In this document: piece by piece, positions 8,094 to 15,819 of the stretch
Position numbering within the stretch: position 1 is the stretch's first letter
Layout of the letters: each line of letters begins with the position of its first letter
Assembly (NCBI RefSeq): GCF_014645815.1
Contig: NZ_BMML01000020.1
Span: 154,421 to 218,420 of the forward strand
Direction of reading: 5' to 3'
DNA from: Streptomyces fuscichromogenes
GTDB lineage: Bacteria > Actinomycetota > Actinomycetes > Streptomycetales > Streptomycetaceae
DNA: 64,000 nucleotides
Notes under the pieces: generated by a model
Told to the model about the DNA's origin: nothing
The model's database searches: none
The model's input: the letters and a program-made list of their open reading frames with translations, nothing else
Position numbers and translations under genes: made by a program

Positions 8094-9599
8094 TCAGCTC
8101 AGCGAGCAGGAGTCGCCGTTCAGCGTGAAGGCGTACGGCGCCGAGTTGGAGCCGCTCCAGGTGCCGAGGAAACCGAAGGACAGGGTGCCGCCCGCGGCTA
8201 CCGACTGGTTGTAGTCGGCGGCGTCGGCGGTGACCACACCACCGTTCTGGCTGACGGTCGCGTCCCACATCTGGGTGACCTTCTGGCCGTTCCGGAAGGA
8301 CCACTGGACCCGCCAGCCGGACAGCGCCTGGGTGGTGCTGACGGTGACGGTGGACTGGAAACCGTCGGTCCACTGGTTGACCAGGTCGTAGGAGACCCGG
8401 CAGGTGGCCGCCGTCGAGGCGGTCGGGGTGGCGGTGTCGGTGTCGGTGGCGTGGTGGCCGGTGCTCGCCGTGGCCGTCGAGGTGCCCTGGGGCTCCGGGT
8501 CGGGATTGTCGTGGGCCGGCTTCCCGGTGGTCGCCGAGGAGGACGGCGCCGCGGAGGCGGCGTGCGTGCGGGTCGGGTCGGCCGACGGGACGGCGACGGT
8601 GGGGTCGGCGACCGGCTGGCGGTCGTCCTGGGAGGCGCTGGCCGTGTCGTCGCCGGAGCCGCCGCCCATCGGCATCATCGACACGCCGAGCGCCACCAGT
8701 GAGATCAGCACCGCGGCGCCGAGCAGACCGTGCCGCAGCACCTTGCCCCGGCCGCTGCTCTCCTTGGGGTCGCCACCGTCGTGGTCGGCGATGACCGGGC
8801 GGACCGGGCCGAGCCGTACCTCGGCGGCGCGGCGGCGGCGCTCCAGGTAGGCGAGACCGCCCCAGCCGATGACCCCGCCGGCGAGCGCCGCGGGCAGTCC
8901 GCCGCCGTGCAGCCGCAGACAGGCGGCGGCCTCGGCGCACTGCACACAGGTGGCGAGGTGCCGGGAGAGGTCGTCGGGCGTGTCGGCGGCCGAGGACCGG
9001 GTGACCGCGTCGAGGAGCCGGGCGTAGCTGCGGCACTCCGCGTCCATCGGCGTGTCGAGGTGGGCGCGGTGGCAGCGGTCGCGGAAGAGCCCGCGCACCT
9101 GCTCCAGTTCCTGGGCGGCGACGGCCGGATCGAGGCCGAGCCGGCGCGCCACGGAGGGCAGTGGCAGCGCCTCCACCTCGGCGAGCCACAGCAGTTCGGC
9201 GTCCGCCTCCTGCATGTCCCGCAGGCCGCGCAGCGCGACGGGCCGCTGCAACGGCGTACCCGTGTAGCGCGCGGCCTTCTCGGAGTTGAGCCAGAGCCGT
9301 AGGTCCGGGTCGAGCTTGTGCCCGAGCCCTTCGGCCTCCCAGGCGGCCGCCGTGGTGCGGACGGCGGTGAGCAGCAGCGGGATCATCGGCAGCCGGGCGG
9401 CGCGCCGTCCGGAACTTCGGACCGGCGTGAAGTCCGCGTCACGGGCCTCGTGCATACCGAGCGCGAAGGCTTCGGTGGCCAGTTGGTTGGCCGTCAGAGA
9501 GCCGGACGTGCACAGGTCGGCGTAGGAGAGCACTGCGTCCCAGCATTCGGAGAACAGCGCTGCCTCAGCGGCGTCCTGAGGGGTCGGCAGGTCGGGCAT
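8094..9599 (-). CDS. Sigma-like/zinc anti-sigma-like membrane protein with extracellular CBM2
   Basis: A 501-residue composite. Residues ~14-60 resemble a degenerate sigma-70 region 2, and ~136-176 (LPLPSVARRLGLD) a region-4-like helix-turn-helix. C189 followed by H214-x3-C218-x2-C221 is the zinc anti-sigma pattern. One hydrophobic helix lies at ~290-308, and the charged loop before it keeps residue 253-289 cytoplasmic. A Ser/Thr/Pro linker (~312-399) follows, then a complete family-2 carbohydrate-binding module (400-501) with WTDGF, SGWRVQWSF, FGFLGTWSG and flanking cysteines. The architecture suggests cell-wall-polymer sensing outside linked to transcription inside, as with clostridial RsgI proteins. 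That role is inference; it could instead be only a surface adhesin. Confidence 0.8.
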   Translation of the reverse strand: MPDLPTPQDAAEAALFSECWDAVLSYADLCTSGSLTANQLATEAFALGMHEARDADFTPVRSSGRRAARLPMIPLLLTAVRTTAAAWEAEGLGHKLDPDLRLWLNSEKAARYTGTPLQRPVALRGLRDMQEADAELLWLAEVEALPLPSVARRLGLDPAVAAQELEQVRGLFRDRCHRAHLDTPMDAECRSYARLLDAVTRSSAADTPDDLSRHLATCVQCAEAAACLRLHGGGLPAALAGGVIGWGGLAYLERRRRAAEVRLGPVRPVIADHDGGDPKESSGRGKVLRHGLLGAAVLISLVALGVSMMPMGGGSGDDTASASQDDRQPVADPTVAVPSADPTRTHAASAAPSSSATTGKPAHDNPDPEPQGTSTATASTGHHATDTDTATPTASTAATCRVSYDLVNQWTDGFQSTVTVSTTQALSGWRVQWSFRNGQKVTQMWDATVSQNGGVVTADAADYNQSVAAGGTLSFGFLGTWSGSNSAPYAFTLNGDSCSLS

Positions 9600-9918
9600 G
9601 GGTCTCCTGCATCCAAAGCGAGGTCAACTCACCGTATCGGCAACGGAGTTGGGGGGAACCTCGCGGCAGGCCCGAGCTTTTCACGTCTCCCGCACAACTG
9701 ACAAGCGGCATATTCAATACCGGTTACCGGTGGTCGCGCCACGGATTCTCCCCGTCACCCATACCACCTGTCACCGGCGTCACGTCAACCCGCCGCGTCC
9801 AGTTGCCCGTCCGGAGAACGCCCTCGTGTCCACCGTGTCCCACAACTCCGCCCCCTAGTACGGACAGCGACCGCGTTTCGACTCACCGTTCTCGAAAGTC
9901 ACTTGCGCCCGCCGGGTG
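9600..9918. other. 319-bp gene-free interval
   Basis: This separates two leftward genes. Around 9651-9668 it has GGGGGGAACCTCGCGGC, which resembles the degraded repeat copy at 49747. I see no convincing gene, and no clear promoter beyond its position upstream of the CBM2 protein gene. Confidence 0.4.
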
Positions 9919-11247
9919 TCACGCCCGCGTCGGCTCCACCGCGGGCAGGCTGTCCATGAAGGAACTGACCGAGAAGACCGCGCGGCCGGGTCCGGGCTCA
10001 CCGTAACCGGGCGGGGAGGAGAGGCCGAAGTCCTCCATCGTCTGACGGTAGGCCTGGAGCAGCCGGATGTGGTACTCCAGCGGGGCGCCCTGCGGGTTGG
10101 CCTTGCCGAGCGGGGTGGTCGGCTCCGGGCACCAGGTGGTGAAGCGGGGCGTGATGCCGTGCGACATGAAGAAGCGCAGCCCCTCGGTGGTCGACTCGAT
10201 CGCCTCGTCGACGGTCTTGAAGCCGAAGGGCTCGGCCATCTCCACACCGGCCACGAAGTTGGGGATCACATTGCGGGCGCCGAAGATCTCGGCGGAGTCC
10301 AGGATCCGCTTGTGCCACTCGTCCCGGCCGACGTACCGCTCCTTGCCCGGGCAGTACATCTTGAACAGGTACTCGTCCCACACCTCGTAGTTGGGGTGGT
10401 AGATCTGCACGCCGTAGTCCTTGAACCGCTGCACGTCGTCGCGCGGCAGCGCCTGGGCGACGACCTTGCCGATCCACCGCCCGGGGAACCGCTCCTCGAT
10501 GGCCTTGGCGTAGTGGCCGTAGAAGTCGGCCTCGTCGCGCCCGGAGACGGTCTTGGTGATCGCGCCACCGGTCAGCGTGTAGGCGGTGGACGTCTTCGCG
10601 GTGTCGTACCGGTCGATGATCTCCAGGGCTTCGAGGACCTCCTCGACGTCCTTCACCCCGGTGTACGGCCGCCCGGCCGCCTTGTGCTGGCGCCAGTTGT
10701 GGTTGATGTCGCAGTACTGGCACTCCTCCTTGGCGCCGAAGTACTGGCAGACCCGGAAGACGGTGAGGTAGATCAGGTAGCCCCACTGGATGGTCGGGGC
10801 CACCTCCATCACGGACTTCCCGTTGGAGAGCTTGTGCCGGTAGTACTCCGGCATCGGGGGCACCCCGACGTCGGCGATCCGCTTCCCGTCGAGGTAGAGC
10901 CCGAGCATGCCCTCGTCGTCGGCGGCGACGCGGTACGGCGAGGCGGGGTTCACCCGCACCGACACCACGGTCCGGCGCAGGTCGTACGGCCCGCCGGTGA
11001 GGATGATCTCCTCCGGGGGCCGGCGCAGCGCGGCCTCGCCCAGCTCGGGCAGGGTGCCGTGGTCGAAGGAGAAGATGAAGTACGACTTCGGCTTGACCTC
11101 GCCGGCTGCCTCGTTGGTGGTATCGCTCAGCGCGGAGGGGTCGAAGGCGACACCGCCCCGGAGCAGGTCCTCCTTGAAGACGGCTTCCCGCGGTACCTGC
11201 GGGAACCTCTCCATCAGATCTTCGACCAGCGCGGTACGGCTGCCCAT
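9919..11247 (-). CDS. Radical SAM protein with unusual CX8CX2C cluster motif
   Basis: A 442-residue protein. C167, C176 and C179 (CQYFGAKEECQYCDIN) form the presumed [4Fe-4S] site, but spaced CX8CX2C rather than CX3CX2C. LTGGAITKT resembles the glycine-rich SAM-binding segment after the cluster, and QIYHPNYEVWDEY and PNFVAGVEM fit later strands of a radical SAM barrel. ATG 11247 has GGAGGAGAAACGGG upstream and is preferred over a longer start. Radical SAM enzymes reductively cleave S-adenosylmethionine for radical chemistry; the substrate cannot be told. No peptide precursor lies beside it. Confidence 0.8.
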   Translation of the reverse strand: MGSRTALVEDLMERFPQVPREAVFKEDLLRGGVAFDPSALSDTTNEAAGEVKPKSYFIFSFDHGTLPELGEAALRRPPEEIILTGGPYDLRRTVVSVRVNPASPYRVAADDEGMLGLYLDGKRIADVGVPPMPEYYRHKLSNGKSVMEVAPTIQWGYLIYLTVFRVCQYFGAKEECQYCDINHNWRQHKAAGRPYTGVKDVEEVLEALEIIDRYDTAKTSTAYTLTGGAITKTVSGRDEADFYGHYAKAIEERFPGRWIGKVVAQALPRDDVQRFKDYGVQIYHPNYEVWDEYLFKMYCPGKERYVGRDEWHKRILDSAEIFGARNVIPNFVAGVEMAEPFGFKTVDEAIESTTEGLRFFMSHGITPRFTTWCPEPTTPLGKANPQGAPLEYHIRLLQAYRQTMEDFGLSSPPGYGEPGPGRAVFSVSSFMDSLPAVEPTRA

Positions 11248-11305
11248 CCCGTTTCTCCTCCCGGCTTCGGCGTTCGACTCCTCACGGTATGCCCATGCCC
11301 GGCCG

Positions 11306-11980
11306 TCAGCCGTGCCGGGTCCCCGCACGGCGAGCGATGTGTCCCGGTACGGGAGTGTTCGGAGGCAATGCGGGATCCGCCATCGGCGCGCCCCAGGCCG
11401 CGGTCAGCGGCAGGACACCCGCCCACAGCCCCAGCTCCGCGTCCGGTCCGTCGCCGTCGTCCGGCGCTCCGGTGCGGATCTTGACGGAGGCCTCTTCCAG
11501 TGAGAGGGCGAGCAGGGTGGTGGCGGCCAGCTCCCTGCGGTTCGGACGGCGGGCGTACGACCACTGCCCCGGCGCCGAGTGTTCGGTGAGCAGGCGCAGG
11601 CCCGTGAGCTTCTCCTCGGGGTCGGTCACCTTGCGGGCGGTGCCGTGGATCATCGCGCTGCGGTAGTTGACGCCGTGCTCGAAGACCGACCGCGCCAGCA
11701 CCAGGCCGTCGACATGGGTCACGGTGACGCACACCGGGGTCCCGCCCGCGAGGCTGCGGCCGGCGACCGAACCGTGCAGAAAGAGGTGCCGCTCGTCGCG
11801 TCCGTACACCGTCGGCACGACCAGCGGGCGCCCGTCGATCACCACCCCCAGATGGCACACGAACCCGGCGTCGAGAATCGCCTCCAGCTCGGCCCGGTCC
11901 AGACTGCCCTGCTCGCGCAGCCGGCGATGACGGGTGCGGTCGGTCACGGGAAGGCGCGGCGGGAGCGGGTCGGGAGCCAT
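11306..11980 (-). CDS. Pyridoxamine 5'-phosphate oxidase-like FMN-binding protein
   Basis: A 224-residue split-barrel flavoprotein relative. RAELEAILDAGFVCHLGVV, GRPLVVPTVYGRDERHLFLHGS and NYRSAMIHGTARKVTD match the NimA/PNPOx-like family, members of which bind FMN or F420 and reduce small molecules. The start ATG is at 11980. The gene runs leftward toward the radical SAM gene 58 bp away, so the two might be cotranscribed. Its substrate is unknown. Confidence 0.88.
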   Translation of the reverse strand: MAPDPLPPRLPVTDRTRHRRLREQGSLDRAELEAILDAGFVCHLGVVIDGRPLVVPTVYGRDERHLFLHGSVAGRSLAGGTPVCVTVTHVDGLVLARSVFEHGVNYRSAMIHGTARKVTDPEEKLTGLRLLTEHSAPGQWSYARRPNRRELAATTLLALSLEEASVKIRTGAPDDGDGPDAELGLWAGVLPLTAAWGAPMADPALPPNTPVPGHIARRAGTRHG

Positions 11981-12092
11981 ACCGGCACGCTAGCGATACC
12001 GCAGCGGAATGGCCACACCATTGCTGACCCCGGCAATCGCCCACCCCCAGGACAACGAAATCCGCAGATCACACCGACCACCCGACCACAGC

Positions 12093-12256
12093 GTCAGCCG
12101 ACCGCACCCCGTCGGTGTCAGCCGACCGCGGCCCTTCGCCGTCAGCCGACCGCACCCCGTCGCCCTCAGCCACCCACACCCCCGTCGCCCTCAGCCACCC
12201 GCGGCCCTTCGCCTTCAACGGCCCGCGGGCCCGCCCTCAACCGCCCGCGGCCCGCC
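12093..12256. repeat. ~24-bp tandem repeat array overlapping the lacI 3' end
   Basis: Seven degenerate units of 21-25 bp (starts 12093, 12117, 12141, 12165, 12190, 12214, 12236), of the kind GTCAGCCGACCGCGGCCCTT. The last unit includes the stop codon and final codons of the leftward LacI gene (12237-12256), so the array looks like duplications of the gene's 3' end. The units are contiguous, without spacers, so this is not CRISPR. Confidence 0.85.
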
Positions 12257-13304
12257 GTGTCGACTCCCGCAGCACCACGTGCGTCCCCAGCACCAGATGC
12301 TGCCCGTCCGGCAGCTCGTCGCGGTGCAGGGCGAGACGGACGGCGGCGCGGCCCAGTTCCTCCTGGGGCACGTGCACCGTGGTGAGCGTCGGGTAGACGT
12401 CCCGGGCGACCGGGATGTCGTCGTAGCCCGCCACGGCGATGTCGTCGGGGATACGGCGCCCGGACTCCCGGACTGCCTGGATCACGCCCGTGGCGATCAT
12501 GTCGGTGGCCGCGAAGACCGCCGTGAACTCCCGCCCGGAGGTGAGCAGTTCGCGGGCGGCCTGGTAGCCGTAGGCGCGGGAGAAGACGCCGTCGAGGACG
12601 AGGTCCGGATCCGGCGCGAGGCCGAGGAGCTCATGGGCGCGGGTGAAGCCTGCGATGCGCTGGGCGCTGGTGGACAGGCCGGGAACCCGGCCCAGGTAGG
12701 CGACGCGCCGGTGGCCGCCGGAGAGCAGGTGGCTGGTGAGGGCGAAGGCGCCGCCCTCGTTGTCGTAGTCGACGACCGTGGCCGGGACGCCGGGGCCGAG
12801 CGGCGGGCGGCCGACCAGGACCAGCCGGGAGCCGGACCGGTCCAGGGCGTGCGCGAAGTGGGTCATCCGGTCGTGGTAGGCCTTGTCCTGAAGGGCCCCG
12901 CCCACCACGATCACCGCGTCGGCCCGCTGCTCCCGCATGGTCTCCACGACGGCGAGGATGCGTCGCGGGTCGCCGTGCGTGGTGCAGAGCATGCACAGCC
13001 GGCCCTCCGCCGAGGCCTGTTCCTCGACCCCGCGGGCGATGTGCGCGTAGAAGGGGCCGGTGACGTCGTCCACGACGAAGGCGACCGTCTTGTTGGTGGC
13101 GCCGCCGAGCGCGCGGGCGTGCGCGTTGACCACGTAGTCCAGCTCGTGCATCGCCTTGAGGACCTTGGCCCGGGTGGCGGCGGCCACCGGGTAGGTGCCG
13201 CCCAGGACCCGGGAGACGGTCGACGCGGAGACCCCGGCCCGCGCGGCCACGTCCCGTACCGTCGAGGCGTCCCCGTTCAGCGCCGGCTGCGTCCTCTTCG
13301 CCAC
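12237..13304 (-). CDS. LacI-family transcriptional regulator
   Basis: A 355-residue repressor with helix-turn-helix TVRDVAARAGVSASTVSRVL and a sugar-sensor domain (FVVDDVTGPFYAHIARGVE, VDYDNEGGAFALTSHLL, VAGYDDIPVARDV). I choose GTG 13304, which has AAGGGGA upstream; ATG 13325 is possible. It is a close paralogue of the LacI protein at 33962 (shared ASTVSRVLGG and GRPPLGPG stretches). It may control the adjacent 2-hydroxyacid dehydrogenase, which has an AACCGGT half-site upstream. Its stop codon lies within a tandem repeat. Confidence 0.93.
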   Translation of the reverse strand: MAKRTQPALNGDASTVRDVAARAGVSASTVSRVLGGTYPVAAATRAKVLKAMHELDYVVNAHARALGGATNKTVAFVVDDVTGPFYAHIARGVEEQASAEGRLCMLCTTHGDPRRILAVVETMREQRADAVIVVGGALQDKAYHDRMTHFAHALDRSGSRLVLVGRPPLGPGVPATVVDYDNEGGAFALTSHLLSGGHRRVAYLGRVPGLSTSAQRIAGFTRAHELLGLAPDPDLVLDGVFSRAYGYQAARELLTSGREFTAVFAATDMIATGVIQAVRESGRRIPDDIAVAGYDDIPVARDVYPTLTTVHVPQEELGRAAVRLALHRDELPDGQHLVLGTHVVLRESTRRAAGG

Positions 13305-13375
13305 CGCTCGGCTCCCCTTCGTCATGTGTTCAGGTCACCCTACGAGACGGCCGGAGCCGCCCGGCGGACGGCCCG

Positions 13376-14383
13376 TCACGCGGCCCGCTCCAGGACCGAG
13401 TGGTCGACGGCGTACCGCAGACCGTCGCCGGTCAGCAGCCGCCCGGCCTCCTCCACGACGGTGAGCCCGAGCCTGGCCAGCTCGTTGCCCTGCGAGCCGG
13501 CCAGGTGCGGGGTGAGGAAGGCGCCCGGGAGGTCGAAGAGCGGGGAGCCGGCGGGCAGCGGCTCGGGGTCGGTCACGTCGAGGATCGCGGTCAGACGGCC
13601 GGTGCGCAGCTCCTCGATCAGGGCGTCGTGGTCGAGGAGGGAGCCGCGCGCGGTGTTGATCAGTACCGATCCGGTGGGCATCAGGGCGAGCTCGCGGGCG
13701 CCGAGGAGGTGCCTGGTCTCCGGGGTCTGGGGGGCGTGCACGGTCACGATGTCCGAGGTGCGCAGCAGTTCGTCCAGCGGCAGCAGGGGGACGCCGAGCC
13801 GGGCGGCCTCCGCCTCGTCCACGTAGGGGTCGGCGAGGGCGACCGTCAGGTCGTACGGGCGCAGGAGTTCGAGGAGCCGGCGGCCGATGCGGGAGGCGCC
13901 GACGATGCCGACCCGGCGGTGGAAGTTGCCGATGCCGGGGACGATGTCGCCGTACGGGAAGGTGCGGCGGGTGCGCAGCAGGTCGCGGTGGGCGAAGACG
14001 TCCTTTCCGGCGAGCAGGATCATCGCGAGGGTGTACTCGGCGACCGGCAGCGCGTTGGCGGCGGCGGCCGAGGAGACCGCGATGCCGCGCCGCCACACCT
14101 CGGGGGTGGTGAAGCCCTTGACCGAACCGGCCGCGTGCAGCACCGCCCGCAGTTTCGGCGCCAGGTCCAGGGCGGCCGCGTCCAGCACCGGGCAGCCCCA
14201 GCCGGTGACCAGGACCTCGGTGCGGGCGAGCGCCTCCCGTACCGAGGGATCGGTGAAGTCGTGCGCCACCAGAGTGGGATCGATTTCTACGTGCTCGCAC
14301 AGTCGCGCGAGCACCTCCGGCGGAAAGACGTGCGGCACGTTCTGGGCCGTCATGGCGAACAGTGCCTGGGGACGCTCGGGCAA
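13376..14383 (-). CDS. D-2-hydroxyacid dehydrogenase family protein
   Basis: A 335-residue NAD(P)-dependent oxidoreductase. The nucleotide-binding loop is GIVGASRIGRRLLELL. The catalytic set is visible: Arg in NTARGSLLD, Glu in DVTDPEPLP and His in LTPHLAGS. Such enzymes interconvert 2-oxoacids and D-2-hydroxyacids. The start is uncertain: TTG 14383 keeps a plausible RPQALFAM N-terminus, and ATG 14353 is the alternative. It lies between a LacI gene and the divergent alditol oxidase, suggesting a sugar-acid or polyol catabolic role. Confidence 0.88.
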   Translation of the reverse strand: MPERPQALFAMTAQNVPHVFPPEVLARLCEHVEIDPTLVAHDFTDPSVREALARTEVLVTGWGCPVLDAAALDLAPKLRAVLHAAGSVKGFTTPEVWRRGIAVSSAAAANALPVAEYTLAMILLAGKDVFAHRDLLRTRRTFPYGDIVPGIGNFHRRVGIVGASRIGRRLLELLRPYDLTVALADPYVDEAEAARLGVPLLPLDELLRTSDIVTVHAPQTPETRHLLGARELALMPTGSVLINTARGSLLDHDALIEELRTGRLTAILDVTDPEPLPAGSPLFDLPGAFLTPHLAGSQGNELARLGLTVVEEAGRLLTGDGLRYAVDHSVLERAA

Positions 14384-14417
14384 GGAAGTGACCTTCCGGC
14401 TCGGTGACGCGCGGATA

Positions 14418-14429
14418 GCAACCGGTCTC
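14418..14429. promoter_or_regulatory. Candidate AACCGGT-type operator
   Basis: GCAACCGGTCTC: the left half equals the palindromes upstream of the 43.5-kb importer operon and the right half is degenerate. It lies in the divergent region between the hydroxyacid dehydrogenase and alditol oxidase genes. Confidence 0.35.
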
Positions 14430-14497
14430 TACCGTAGGTCTCGGCGAATGAGAGGGTCAATGGACAGGCACTCCCCGACAGGAATGGGACGGCAGAG

Positions 14498-15760
14498 ATG
14501 ACGGATCCGGCGCAGACGGTCACCAACTGGGCGCGCAACATCACGTACACCGCCAAGGAGTTCCACCGCCCGGACTCGCTCGACGCGCTCCGGTCGTTGG
14601 TGGCGGGCAGTGCGCGGGTACGGGCGCTGGGCAGCGGGCACTCCTTCAACCGCATCGCCGACCCCGGCCCGGAGGGCGTGCTGGTCTCGATCGCCGGGCT
14701 GCCGCCGGCCGTCGAGGTGGACACGGCGGCCCGTACGGTCCGGGTCGCGGGCGGGGTGCGCTACGCCGAACTGGCCCGCGCGGTCCACGCGAAGGGCCTC
14801 GCGCTGCCCAACATGGCCTCGCTGCCGCACATCTCGGTGGCCGGCTCGGTCGCCACCGGCACCCATGGCTCGGGCGTGGCCAACGGGTCGCTCGCGGCGC
14901 CCGTACGGGAGGTGGAGCTGGTCCTCGCCGACGGCTCCGCGGTCACGATCGCGCGCGGCGACGCCCGCTTCGGCGGCGCGGTGACCTCGCTGGGCGCGCT
15001 CGGCGTCGTCACCGCGCTCACCCTCGACCTGGAGCCGACGTTCGAGGTCGCGCAGACGGTGTACGTCGAACTTCCCCTGGCGGAGCTGGACTTCGCGGCG
15101 GTGTCCGGGGCCGCGTACAGCGTGAGCCTGTTCACCGACTGGCGGGAGCCGGGCTTCAGGCAGGTGTGGGTGAAGCGGCGCACCGACCGGCCGGCCGTGG
15201 ACTTCGGGTGGGCCGCGCCCGCCACCGAGGCGATGCACCCGGTGCCGGGGATGCCGGCGGGCAACTGCACTCGGCAGTTCGGGGTGCCGGGGCCCTGGCA
15301 CGAGCGACTGCCGCACTTCCGGGCGGAGTTCACGCCGAGCAGCGGGGACGAGCTCCAGTCGGAGTACCTGCTGCCGAGGACGGCGGCCGTGGCGGCGCTG
15401 CACGCCGTCGACGGGATCCGGCAGGCCGTCGCCCCCGTACTGCAGACCTGCGAGGTGCGGACGATCGCCACCGACCCGCAGTGGCTCAGCCCCGCCCACG
15501 GCCGCGACTCCGTGGCCCTGCACTTCACCTGGGTGGACGACCTGGCCACCGTGCTTCCGGTGGTGCGCCGGCTGGAGGAGGCGCTGGCGCCGTTCGACCC
15601 CAGGCCGCACTGGGGCAAGGTGCACGCGGTGCCGGGGGAGGTACTGCGCGGCCGCTACCCGCGGCTCGCCGACTTCCGCGCCCTGGCCCGCGGCCTGGAC
15701 CCCGACGGCAAGTTCACGAACCCCTTCGTCGCGGATGTCCTGAACGGCCGGCAGGCTTAA
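14498..15760 (+). CDS. aldO: Alditol oxidase (FAD-dependent)
   Basis: A 420-residue flavoprotein oxidase. GSGHSFN holds His48, equivalent to the histidine that covalently binds FAD in S. coelicolor AldO. NMASLPHISVAGSVATGTHG is the FAD-binding segment, and the C-terminal HWGK and FTNPF regions match the VAO-family fold. As I recall, it follows S. coelicolor AldO closely along its whole length. AldO oxidises xylitol, sorbitol and other polyols at C1 with oxygen, giving the aldose and H2O2. The ATG follows GGGACGGCAGAG. Confidence 0.95.
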   Translation: MTDPAQTVTNWARNITYTAKEFHRPDSLDALRSLVAGSARVRALGSGHSFNRIADPGPEGVLVSIAGLPPAVEVDTAARTVRVAGGVRYAELARAVHAKGLALPNMASLPHISVAGSVATGTHGSGVANGSLAAPVREVELVLADGSAVTIARGDARFGGAVTSLGALGVVTALTLDLEPTFEVAQTVYVELPLAELDFAAVSGAAYSVSLFTDWREPGFRQVWVKRRTDRPAVDFGWAAPATEAMHPVPGMPAGNCTRQFGVPGPWHERLPHFRAEFTPSSGDELQSEYLLPRTAAVAALHAVDGIRQAVAPVLQTCEVRTIATDPQWLSPAHGRDSVALHFTWVDDLATVLPVVRRLEEALAPFDPRPHWGKVHAVPGEVLRGRYPRLADFRALARGLDPDGKFTNPFVADVLNGRQA

Positions 15761-15788
15761 TCCAACCCTTAATGTAATGGCTTGTCGA

Positions 15789-15796
15789 AAGCGCTT
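15789..15796. promoter_or_regulatory. Candidate AAGCGCTT operator before ROK gene
   Basis: GAAAGCGCTTCC palindrome, 24 nt upstream of the ROK regulator start. The same core occurs at 27189 and 48325 in promoter regions of the polysaccharide locus. Palindromes of this form are typical LacI/ROK/CcpA-like sites; autoregulation is inferred. Confidence 0.45.
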
Positions 15797-15819
15797 CCCA
15801 GGCCATAGCGTTGCGCCGC

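Noticed and set aside
12093..12256. Possible CRISPR array
   Set aside because: The units are contiguous and degenerate with no unique spacers, so it is a simple tandem repeat.
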